A stretch of 64,000 nt of DNA from the NCBI GenBank assembly GCA_020631735.1, contig CM036221.1, positions 13,497,381 through 13,561,380 of the forward strand, in the 5' to 3' direction. Every line of letters starts with the position of its first letter. Within the stretch, counting starts at the first letter, position 1. Below the pieces are notes generated by a model. It saw nothing but the letters and a program-made list of their open reading frames with translations, ran no database searches and was not told the origin of the DNA. The stretch comes from Saccharum officinarum. Its lineage: Eukaryota > Streptophyta > Magnoliopsida > Poales > Poaceae. The position numbers and the translations under genes were made by a program. This document shows, in pieces, positions 22,471 to 33,128 of the stretch.

Positions 22471-23229
22471 TTGGTAGTTGAACGAATGAAAATACTAGTT
22501 GGAAGTGAGTAGCCATGCATCCAACATTGTGTATATATAGGCAGAGCCAGGTGTAATAGCCGTTGTAATGTGCTACAAAAGGTCCAAAGAAGCCTACTTA
22601 TTATGACTTGAGTGCCTATTTCAACGGACACTGAGGCTAGATTCATTTGCTGAAAAGTCTATTCAACATTGATATGATGTATCACTGAAAAGCCTAGCTG
22701 CTATAACTGTACTATGTATATGAAGTGATGAATCGCTGAAAAGCCTAGATTCGTTCCCTTTTTCTGAAAAGCCTAGATTCATCTCGGTACCACACGATTG
22801 GACTACACACAGCATGACTACTTTTCATGTGTCCCATTTACTATTGCTTGATTTGATTTTTTCCGCTCTCTAATATAAATTCATTCACAAGCATGGTGTA
22901 CGATATGACTGGACACCACAGGATCCAAATAATTTACAGGTGCAGTCGTATTTGCAATCCAATCATCTTATTCACGGAAAAAAAATCGCCAGAGTTTCCC
23001 CTGTTTTAGGTGCATCCACAGATATAAAATGATATAACAATACGACACAAACATTTCTTAAACCAAATACCGCATCCCAAGGGCATATAATAGTTCTGTA
23101 ACATCCATACAGTCCATAGAATCAATTACATAATGTCCATACAGTCCAAAATGAGCATAGACCATGCAGTCCAAATAGATGTGGCATCGAATGTAAGTTG
23201 AAAGCATTTTCTCAACCTACAATATGAAG
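22471..23229. other. MULE intergenic stretch
   Basis: Promoter side of the minus-strand GRF gene. It contains three copies of a GAAAAGCCTAG phrase (about 22687, 22738, 22769) and no ORF I would support. Confidence 0.4.
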
Positions 23230-26200
23230 TCACTGCTTTCTAGTCTTAGCCTTACCCTTGTGGCCAAGAGCGCCGGTGCCTGGAGTGTACTTGCAAGGCG
23301 GACGGCGTCGCCTCGTTCCTGCAACCTGTGTGGGCTGAGTCGAAGGAGCGTCGTGGAGCTGAGACTCGTCAAGCTCATCATACCCCCGGTCGTCGGCCTC
23401 ATCGTCGTCTTCCTCGTCATCCTCATCTGCGTGGCCTTGGAAAGTGTCCACAGTCGCACGGGACGAGCTCTGGCCTCCAGAACTTGTAGACATCGTTTCA
23501 GTGATGTGTGCTCAAAAGTCATTGTATCAAGTGAGGACTAGCATTTAAATGCGTTGAAATAAAGAACACAAGTTATGACAATGTACCTCCATAAGAAGTA
23601 CCGAGGCCTACAGGTGTGTTGCAGTGTCGTTCCTGTGGCCCATGTACGTCCATAGCAGCGCTAGTACCGCAACCACAACGAGCAGCAGCACGCCACAGCC
23701 TACGTGCCAGCCTCTTTCATGAAAAGAGATGTGTGAGAGATCACCGTAGAGTTCAATGTACAAGTGCAAACCATTGAATCAATATAACAGGCCACGATGA
23801 CATGTCTTGTGTATCCAAGTAAAAGTTCTTAAGTAACAAGATATACTTTAAGGTATTTTTCTAACAAAGATGGAGAAGCTAACAGAGGAAAACAAGAAAG
23901 AGAAAAACAAAAAATTCAGCCTTTCTGTAAGCTAGTGCACCAACATATGTAAGGATGGTCCAGTGTAGCACGTAGGTAAATACCTAGCTGTAGCAGCTCA
24001 GAACTAACAAGTCACAGCTAACAGCAAGGGCATTTGCAAAGAGGTCGCAGCAGCTGCTTGTACTGTATCTATGTGAGAAGGGTTAGCAGCCAAAAGCAGC
24101 TGTAGCAGCTGAAAAAAAATGGTGCACCGAACAGGCAGAAGGACAGCGCACGAATCGAAGGATGCAAATAAGCAACAGCCAGCTATGGTTATCCAGCAGA
24201 ATAGAAGCATCAATAATATCGAAGGATGCAAAATTGTTGTGTGCGGTTCGCTGGAGTCTCTATGCATCAAGGGATGTTTGCATCAAGGGATGTTTGCATC
24301 TCACTGACGCCAGCCTTGCATCTCACTGACGTTAGCCAAGATGAAATTGGATCTGAGTGAGGCAGTTGGTTATGCTCTTACTGCACCAGCAGGCCAGATG
24401 GATCTCTCTCTGTGGGAGCGATTTTATTTGCAAGGTATAGATTCACTAATGAAACTGATCCCACTGTTCTATGTGCTCATGGTGGAGCGTGTCAAACTCA
24501 ACCGTCTTCTTCTGCTTTTGACGATCAATCCTGAAAGTGTTCAATGGTTACAATATAAAATTTTTTGAATAACTATCATATACTGCCACTTGAGAACTAG
24601 GATGAAATACAAATCACCAAATCGAAGCACAAATCTATTGACTGTAACCTTGGATTAACTTGTGGTTGTAGGAGTACTAGCTGACAAAGAAATTGGCAAC
24701 AACCAGGAAAATGTCATGTAGGATGAAGACAAGCTTAAGAACTATACTCTGGATTTAAGTGGTCCAACTGCTGGTATACTAATTCAAAAATGGGATGACA
24801 GCATGCTATCCTGTTATTATGTGCCTATATATGCAATACATTGCTTATTTAATTATCTCGCTATATGGACAGTACAACCTGTGCTTACAGAATGAGACAA
24901 GTGGCATGTGGCAAGTGAGACAATTGCCTGTAACATTTGGGGGCAAAAAAAAATAAAAGTTTCAGTAAACTAATTACTGTACTCGAGTACCTTTGTCATG
25001 GCTGACAATCACAGTAATGTTTAAACTAACAATGACAGTACATTTCCTTAAACCTTGTACTTTTGTCTAAATTGACAGTAAAATAAGGCTTCCATAAAAA
25101 CAGGTTGTACAATGAGGTGCTGCTGCTTCTATAAAATAAGGATTGTACAGTGAGGTGCTGCTGCTTCTATAAACTAAGGTTTCTAAAATAAGACTAGTGA
25201 TGTGATAATATCATCTATAATAGATCAGCACCATCTTTTTTTTGTGCTAAATAAATGAATGTAAGTATGGAAACTTACTTATGCAACGCCACGGAAGTAG
25301 AATACTGCTCGACTGGCCACTCCTGTCTCAAGCCGAACTGGCGTGCAACCCTATGAGGAAGGTGATACTCAACAGCGTAGAAGCAGATCAGCGGGCACGT
25401 CATCTTGTACAGGTCTTCGTCTGCGCTGCACATGGTGCTAACTCCAAGCAACACCACTTCATTGTCGTTGTATGGCTCCCAATTAACCTGCAAAAGAAGG
25501 CAGAGAGGATGTATGTTACAACAGTTAACCTACATACATATTAAACAACACCAAATGCTTACTGACTGACCATTGATGGCCTAAGCGTGTCGAGCTCGTT
25601 GGCGTACTGCACGTAGGCACGTGCAGTCCTACTGAAGGGGATTTTCGCCTGGTCCCAAAGATGGGCAACTGTCGGTCGGTGTCGAGGGTTGCCTACTGCG
25701 AACCATTCCCGTGGAACTTCCACTACGGGACGGCCAATAGGTAGACGTGACCACATCCAAAGCTGCAGAAGGTAGACACACCCGCCTATAGAAGCATTCT
25801 GTGAACTGCGACGACACGCCTCACAGAGGTGGCGGTACAGGAATGCTAGCACTCCGGAAGCCCAGCTGTAGCCCCCTGCCGTGTCCCAGTCAGTGAGGCA
25901 GGGGAGGTACATCCATGACGCGGTGTCCCCCGTCGCGTCAGGGAAGAGAACACACCCAAACAGGTGCAATATCCAAGCTCTGCAGTAGTACGTAATTGTC
26001 TCCTTGTTTGCATCTTGCGGACAATGAGAAAAACTCTGCCTCAGCCAGGTAATAGACACCCCACTGGTGCGGAAACCAGTTGCCTCCGGAGGAAGGGGTC
26101 TCCCGAGGAAGGCCTCCACTCTATCCCTCCAACCATCAGACCTGCAGTGGCCGATAACTGGGCGCCCTCTAACACTCAAGCCAAGAAACTTCTGAGTGTC

Positions 26201-26785
26201 CTCAAGCGTAACAGTCATCTCTCCAGAAGGGAGGTGGAAACTATAGGTTTTCGGCCTCCACCTACACAACCAATGAACGAGCCGTATTATCATCGACAAA
26301 AAATAAATTGGATCTAGGAACACATGTAGTATTGACAAAGTGTGTACCTATCAACCAGAGCTGTGATCGCCGCGGGATTGATTGGAGGCAACCCACGGCG
26401 AACCTGATACGATACAACATCTAGGCCAGCCCTCTCAAGCAGAGGCGTGTACCTATCGTCGTACCGCATCTCCTCGAACTTGTCATGGGTTCAAGGACAA
26501 AGAGGGGGCAGTTCCTGCAACCATAAGTTATTTTATTTAATGCTTGAGTCCATGAGAGTGGCTGTTTTTTTACTGTTGGTTCGCCAGACCTTAACACACC
26601 CTCCTCCTTTACCCGGGCTTGGGACCGGCTATGTTGAGACGACTTAAGAAAGTCTTCCAGTCAACATAGGCGGAGTTATATGAAAGGTACGAACAAAAAT
26701 TCCCAGTCATTACCGCCCCCTCTGCAGTGAGTCGTCCTCGGTGCTTCTCCTCGTAGAACGGATCCAGGAGGTGGAACGGCTCCAT
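23230..26785 (-). pseudogene. Plant mobile domain (PMD) protein gene, MULE cargo
   Basis: PMD proteins (MAIN/MAIL type) act in plant silencing and also occur in transposons. Exons that join in phase: 26785-26714 (start MEPFHLLDPFYEE), 26514-26348, 26261-25563 and 25487-25279. They encode the PMD core: SFHLPSGEMTVTLEDTQKFL and LGLSVRGRPVIG, a central tryptophan-rich region, and VNWEPYN and RQFGLRQ at the end. Likely C-terminal exons are 23713-23587 and 23537-23230, ending in an acidic tail and a basic RRRRPPCKYTPG motif. Lesions: an in-frame TGA in exon 2 (about 26488) and two in-frame TGA codons in the last exon (about 23528 and 23510). I find no convincing exon in the 1.56 kb between 25279 and 23713. 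The start lies 69 bp beyond the end of the transposase frame, so the two genes may share a transcript. Confidence 0.65.
23714..25278. other. Unexplained 1.56-kb interval inside the PMD gene
   Basis: It is either a long intron or a replaced segment. AT-rich; the phrase GTACAGTGAGGTGCTGCTGC occurs twice (near 25108 and 25145), as does TTTGCATCAAGGGATG (near 24280). The 76-codon frame at 24341-24568 matches nothing I recognise. Confidence 0.4.
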
Positions 26786-26853
26786 CCTTTAACAAAAGAG
26801 CAAGCATATGTCAATAAACAATAAGATAGCAAAATAGATAAAGTACCATGCAT

Positions 26854-29771
26854 TTACAATTCAGCAAAGCGGCAAATACATATATATTTGAACAAATATG
26901 TACCATGCATTAATATATAACTATTTAACAATAACAGTAGGTAGAATGTAAAATGCACCTGACTAAGCGGCCAATGGCATGAACGTGAGTTGTGCCCAAG
27001 TCTACCGCATTTGCCACATTGATTCTGCTCGGGGTCAGTAAGAAAGGGGCTTGCTCTCCCTCGCCTCGTTCTACCGGACACCTGGTCCATGACCATCTTG
27101 TGCCTCGTTCTCTTCCTGGTTCTACGTTTGTCCCAACATGTACCTGGATCCGCAATGTACCTCGGCCCAGTGTACTCTGGCCATTGCCTCTCGTCTAGGT
27201 AAGGCTCGAAACGGGCCGACCAAGTTAGCAGGAGGGAGTGAACACTGGACTCCCTTGGTATCCTGCTCTCGTATGCAAAGTTGCGATGTTGAGCTGCTGC
27301 AATATAATGAGAACATGGAAAGTGGTACTGCCTTGGTCTCCCACACTTGCATGAGAAATTACTAAGAATCACAATATAAGCCCTTGAAGGCCGGACCTCA
27401 CCATCAGAGGTTGTACCACCCCTTTCTATGACCTCGTACTTTCCCGTGGTATGGTCAAAACATTGAACCTCATGTGTGGTAGCCCTCTCCTTTGCCTTAT
27501 CAAGATGCTTTGTAGGTTTACTTGCCCATGACTGATTCTTGCTCTGTACTGCCAATGATGCTGCGTGCCTCTCATTGAACCATGCAACTAGCCTATAGAA
27601 GGTAAATGATACAATAGCATTGACAGGCATGGCCCGTATACCCTTAAGCACACTATTAAATGACTCTGCCATATTGCTAGTCTGAAACTCATACCTCCAG
27701 CCACCATCATCATAGGCCCTGGTCCACTTATCAGGTTCCCTCATCAATCCACGTAGCCACTGCCTACCTTCTGCATTTGTTGTCGTCTTCAGCTGCTCCA
27801 ACTTCTCTTCGAAGAAAGGCACCTCAAGCATGCGAGCAACTTCCTCGAAGAGAGGGAAGTTGTCCTTTGTACCGTCCTTCCGGAGTAAATTCTCTGCAAG
27901 GTGCCGAGTGCACCATCGGTGGTGCAATGGTGCATACCTCGGAATCTGCTCCTATACGGCACTGAGTATACCCTGGTGTCTGTCAGATATGACACCAACC
28001 TCCCTCCCAGGGCCTACAACATGTATCCGAACAAGCCTCAAGAACCATCCCTAGCTGTCTTTGTTCTCCCTCTCCACCAAAGCGAACGCCAATGGAACCA
28101 GAGCGTTCTCGGTGTCACAGGAAATGGCTACCAACAATGTGCCCATATACTTACCAAGAAGAAAAGTACCATCAATGGATAGCACGGGACGACAATGCCT
28201 AAAGGCCTCGACGCACTGAGGAAAGCACCAGAATGCACGAAAGAATATCTGCCTGCCGTTCTTCCATTCATTTGGTTTTGGGATGTACTCGTAATGCATG
28301 CCTGGATTAGCTGCCTTCATCGCATTGAACAATGCAGGCAGCTTCTCATAGCCCTCCTCCCAGTTCCCATATATCATCTTCCATGCACGTTGCTTTGCCC
28401 TCCATGCTTTGCCATACGTCACCTTGTAACCAAATATCTTCTTAGCCATGTCCATGATCGTCTTCACTTTCAAATTGGGCTGACACTTCAATGTTGTGTA
28501 TAGCGTTCTAGTAATAAGAGTAGAGGTCAACTGTCGATGCTTCATTTCTAGATCTTTCTCCGCACAAGTATGTGGACCTACAATTTTGGTGATCTTGAAC
28601 TTTCCCGTGTCCTTCTGCTTCCGTGCACAGACCCTCCAATTGCAATCGGCCTTCTCGCACACCACTGTGTAACTGCGCTCCACATAAGAATGCTTGACCT
28701 TGAACGGTCGTTTACGTTTCACAGAATACTCCTGTAACCACCTTCTCAATGATGGCAAGTCCTTGTAGATCAACCCCTTATGAATTTCCATGTTGTCCCC
28801 GGCCTCAGGGGCCTCTAGCAGCTCGTCATCTCTTCCTTCTGCATAAGCACCATGAGAGTGACTGAGATCGCTGAATTCATGAACTAGTGGATCACGATCG
28901 GGACAAAAGAGCCTGATGAGCTCAATTTCTTCTTGACTCAATGCAGCAACGGGGCGGTCATCATCAGAATGAACGGCTCTTGCGATCCCATAAGGCTCCT
29001 CATCATCATCAATATCAACATCAACACTATTAGAGGCCAACCCTGTAGGCACCGTCGGGGCTGATGGACGGATAGGAGGACAACCAACGTTACCAGGAAT
29101 GTCTCCTACAATAGAACAACAAATGAGGATGCCATCATTGGGAACTAAGGAATGTAAGTAATGGCGGTTAAGAAAATGGAAAGTGTAACTACATCACTTA
29201 GATGATTTTGGGTCAAAGGGATTTCCTGAGGGCCCGTGACAACATTAGGTGCATCCACATTAGGGCAAACTCCAACCTCATTCGGGGCGGATTGCGCATC
29301 GGGCACCACAAACACATTTTCCTCATTCACCTCTCGATTGACTAACGGAGGGTCACATGGTTCGGGAACATCTAGTGCTGGCGAGAAGTCATGAGGGGGT
29401 GAATGACCAATGGGGGGTGAATGCCCAAGAGGGGTGGGATCCTTAGACAACTTCCGCACAACCAAATCCAAACATTGAAAATCACTCTTCATCACAATTT
29501 TGACATATTTCTCCCACTGGTCCTCAGAAGAAATTGGCACCAACCGCCTAAAAATTTGGCCTGATTTACCATAGTGAACTACCCCCTCTAGTGAGATGTC
29601 ATCCTCAATGGAATTGCAGTGAACCTCATCACGAGCCCTACCAAACAACTCTGAAAACAACGGCCGATCATCGAACATATGAGGCACCCTTTGCATTCCA
29701 ACAAAACTGGCATTACCAAAAACATCTTCCTCCACAGTTCCTCCATGATACAGGGTGACTAGGTTCTCCAT
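26854..29771 (-). pseudogene. mudrA-like: MULE transposase (MURA type), with in-frame stops
   Basis: The transposase cuts and pastes the element. The first coding exon starts at ATG 29771, right after a splice acceptor, and encodes a PB1-like N-terminal domain to about 29195. A second block (about 29108-26959) holds the Mutator DNA-binding domain (VCEKADCNWRVCARK region), the DDE core (first Asp in LSIDGTF near 28170, second in VISDRHQG near 27985, Glu in NMAESFN), a SWIM zinc finger (CKCGRPRQYHFPCSH, about 27350-27310) and a C-terminal zinc knuckle (CGKCGRLGHNSRSC, near 27000). Two in-frame TAG codons interrupt the core near 28050 and 27954. The two blocks do not join in phase at the best GT..AG pair I can see. 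A CAG|GTGC donor at 26959 suggests a further splice. Confidence 0.85.
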
Positions 29772-31258
29772 CTAATTGGTATGCACAACACGAAACTTAT
29801 TATTACGGGTATACCATACATATGTAATTACATCCATTAACTAAGTACCTAGAAAACTACCTAACCCATGCAAACTTAAGTAAATAAACTATGTAACTAT
29901 CTAAGTAATTCATTAACCGTAGTTGTAAACTAAATAATCAATGACCTAACTATCTATTGGTCTATCTATTTACCAAATTACCAACTATCTAATCAAAAAG
30001 AATTGCTAAGTAAAACAAGTTACCAAATAATTTAACTAACTACACATATTGCCTATGTTTGTAGCTAGAATACCTAACCTAAATTTACTAACAAAATTTA
30101 CTAAATTACTAACAAAATTTACTATATTCCTAAACCTAAATTTACTAACAAAATTTACTAAATTAAATTGAAACTAAAGAAAATTACCTGGCACAGGGAC
30201 ATCTGGACCGGCACAGCAGGGCGGGGAAGGGAAGGGCACAGCAGGGCGGGGGAAGGTACCAGCAGGGCAGCCGGGGAGCCTGTCGCGACGGCCGGAGCCG
30301 AGGGCGGCCCTCAAGAACGGACGGAACAGGTCTATCTAGTTGGTATGAACAACACACAAGTTATTACGAATATTATTATAAGATAGCTAACCACAATATC
30401 TAACTATATTTGCTAACTAAAGTACCTAACTATTTACCTAATTAAATAAATATCTAACTGCCTAACTATCTCTCTAACAATATAAGAGATTTGCTAACTA
30501 AATTAATAACTACCTAACTACATTAATAAGTAACTAACTACCTAATTATGTCTAACAATCTAATCTAACTAAATAAGGTGCAATTGTCAAAAAAAAAGTA
30601 AATAAGCTGCATGAATATATTCCTAAGTCTATAATATAACTAAATAAATAAGAATCTATCTAGTACATTAAATTTTGTAACTAAATTTGCTAAATATTCT
30701 AAATAAATTACTAACTAAATTACATAATGTACATTAACTAATTTAACTTAAAAAAATTACCTTGCTGGAGGCCGGCTGCAGGTGACGGACGGGCTGGGGT
30801 CACCGGAGGGGCAGGGGGGCTGCGGAGGCCGAAGGCCCGCCGGCCGGCGGGACCTCCGGCGAGCGGTGGCGGGCCGCCCTCGCCGCCGGACAGCACGGAG
30901 GAGGGGAAGGGGGTGACGAGGGTGGCCGGGAAGGGGGCGCAGCGGCGGTGGTGTCGACGGCGGTCGCGATGGTGAAGACGGACGGGGACGACCGGTGGTG
31001 GTGGTGTCGACGGGCGTGGACGGGCGGCGGTGGTGGTGTCGCCGGCCGGGGACGGGCGGGGGCGCGGCCTGGATGCCACAGCTGGGGCCGGGATGGGGTC
31101 GCCGCGGCCTGGACGAGGGCGCCGCGGCCGGGAAGGGAGGGGGCGGTGGCGGTCGCGACGGAGGTGGTGCGGCCGGCGGTGGTGGCGCACGAGTCGGGGG
31201 CGGACGCGAATGAGAGAGACAGAGCGCGGGGGAAATGAAGGGGGGTTTTGATTTACTG
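29772..31258 (-). other. Transposase 5' leader: duplicated exon/intron units, then GC-rich promoter region
   Basis: On the minus strand the acceptor ending CCAATTAG abuts the start ATG, and a related acceptor ending CCAACTAG lies near 30334. Matching donors lie near 30187 (GTGCCAG|GTAATTTT) and 30760 (CCAGCAAG|GTAATTTT). Each interval is full of CTAACTA/CCTAAC phrases on the plus strand. 30780-31240 is very GC-rich; its Pro/Arg frames are not genes. Confidence 0.5.
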
Positions 31259-31536
31259 TGTCGACGCCCTGATCTGCGGCGTCGAGGGGTCGACGCCGTG
31301 ATCTGCGGCGTCGAGGGGTCGACGCCGTTCATTATGGCGTCGAGCTCTCTGCCACATCAGCATCCACGTCAAATAGGGCTACGCAGTTCGACGCCGTGAT
31401 TCATGGCGTCGAGACGTCTTACCTCGACGTCGTTGCTTACGGCGTCGATCCTCGGGGTCCAAAATTGATTTTACGTCACCTAAGGGTCTAAACGTGAAAA
31501 TACTTCAAAAAAAGGGCCAAATTGTAAAAATTTCGG
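31259..31536 (-). repeat. Right MULE terminal inverted repeat with five palindromic modules
   Basis: Inverted partner of 19461-19709. It has one extra innermost module at about 31259-31286, so module number differs between the two ends of one element. Confidence 0.9.
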
Positions 31537-31545
31537 CAAACTCAG

Positions 31546-33128
31546 AGGGGGGAACTCAGAGGGGGGAGTCGTTCTCGATCCCCTTTCCAAATAGAGATCA
31601 CGGATTTCAGTCTTGTCGGGGCGATGGCTGCAAGATCTGCTTGGTGGCACACATAGCGAGGGAGAGGGAGGACAGAAGCATAGTTGCTACATGCGGGACC
31701 TGTGGTCACGTCTAGAGCCACGAGTACCCACGAGATCTACAACATCGAAGCATGGAGTAGGTTCGGTCTGTTTGGATCTCAATGACACCCTATTACTTTG
31801 AGGAACGAGGACTCGGAAATTACATTTTGGAAGTTTAGGATCTAGATAACGGCCATGACAAATTCAAGGACCTGAAAATACAACTAGGAGCCTGGACGAT
31901 ACCTCAGGACCAGACGACACCTCTCAACAGACTAATTAAGGACCGTCCGTGCATTTTTACCTTTTTTTCCAGATCTATATCAATTATCAAGCAACAGATC
32001 CCACACTTGTGCATGGGGTTTGGACGAATGGGCCAATGGCCAGCCAGTATTCCTGCTGCATCACAGCCTGAAAAGGGCAGCAGTGTACAGCCTCTCACGT
32101 GTCCTGCAGGCCTGGATCAGAGATTCAGAAAGGACTATCAGGTCATGCAACCATAATAATGTACAGTACACTCCTACCAGACAATAGACAATCCATGTCC
32201 CTTGAACCTATCGAAAACAGTTAAATTTCTTTTCCTTTTACCATGATTCAAATCAAAACCTAAAAGCCCAGTTCTTTTGCCACCACAACCACAGCAGCGC
32301 CTGCAACAGCAAGTAGACAGATCGGACCACCAGAGTACAGACAAGGGAACTGAACGATAACCTATGTGCAGTGGCTACTGTCTGTAAAATCAGGTAGGCA
32401 TCCACATAAAACCTACACCGACCACAAAATCGGAACATTATTTTTCTCTCACAACAAATCAGCATAAGCAAACTAACAGTATTTTCCTCTCACAGCAAAT
32501 CAGCATAAGCCAAATTTCAGTGAATCGAATAACGTATGAGGCTCTGAGCTTATCAAGCTCAACTCAACTGGCAGCTAGTTTATTCACCAGCCTAAATTCT
32601 AAGGGCTGCAAGAGTAAAAACACAACGTGTTCCAATGCAATTGACATGCAGTCCTCTGTGTTCTAGAAAAAAAGAATCAGTCCAGCGGTGTTTTCTTCCT
32701 AGACAAGAGTTGGGACTCTCCAAGGGAAGACATTACATCCAGCGCGTTAGCTGGGACACAGATCCTGGAAGACGCGAAGCGCTTCTAAGTTTAGCACCCC
32801 CAGGAGCCTATTCTTGGCTCAGCAAATCCTCCTCCACGCAAAGGCATGAAGCAAATGCTCATCCCATCTGACCACATTTCCCCACAGAGATCACATTTAC
32901 CGCGCACAAAGCACCAACACCGATCGATAGCCTGTATGCGAGATCTTTAGCACAAGGAGGGAGGAGGAGGAGGATGCGGCATATAGACACCCAGCCGTGC
33001 TCCCATTGTCCACACAACGAGGTCTGCGGATTGGTCTGTGCGTTCTAGAGAGAGAAGGAAGAGGTTTACCAACTGCAAGAGCGGAGAGGAATAGGGATCC
33101 AAGGTTTGATACATACAGTTGGGAGAAG
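31546..33128. other. Intergenic region upstream of the kinase gene
   Basis: No gene is visible. The phrases TTTCCTCTCACAGCAAATCAGCATAA and TTTCTCTCACAACAAATCAGCATAA repeat near 32443 and 32483. The last 150 bp are probably kinase promoter and 5' UTR. Confidence 0.5.

Larger units (their letters stand above)
19461..31536. mobile_element. 12.1-kb Mutator-like element (MULE) carrying four genes
   Basis: Long terminal inverted repeats start CCGAATTTTT (left) and, on the other strand, CCGAAATTTTT (right). They are flanked by CAAACTCAA (19452-19460) and CAAACTCAG (31537-31545), a 9-bp target duplication with one mismatch, which is diagnostic of Mutator. Inside are a MURA-type transposase, a plant-mobile-domain gene and one GRF-like gene on the minus strand, and a second GRF-like gene on the plus strand next to the left end. 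Classical MuDR has only mudrA and mudrB, so this is an enlarged cargo. Premature stops in the transposase and PMD genes and a MITE in the plus-strand gene suggest this copy is no longer autonomous. Confidence 0.9.

Noticed and set aside
26786..26958. Transposase-PMD fusion by splicing from the donor at 26959 to the acceptor at about 26787
   Set aside because: The splice sites look usable, but the phase does not enter the PMD frame.
30738..31332. Pro/Arg-rich frames near the right MULE end
   Set aside because: GC-rich promoter or leader DNA overlapping the terminal repeat; typical chance frames.
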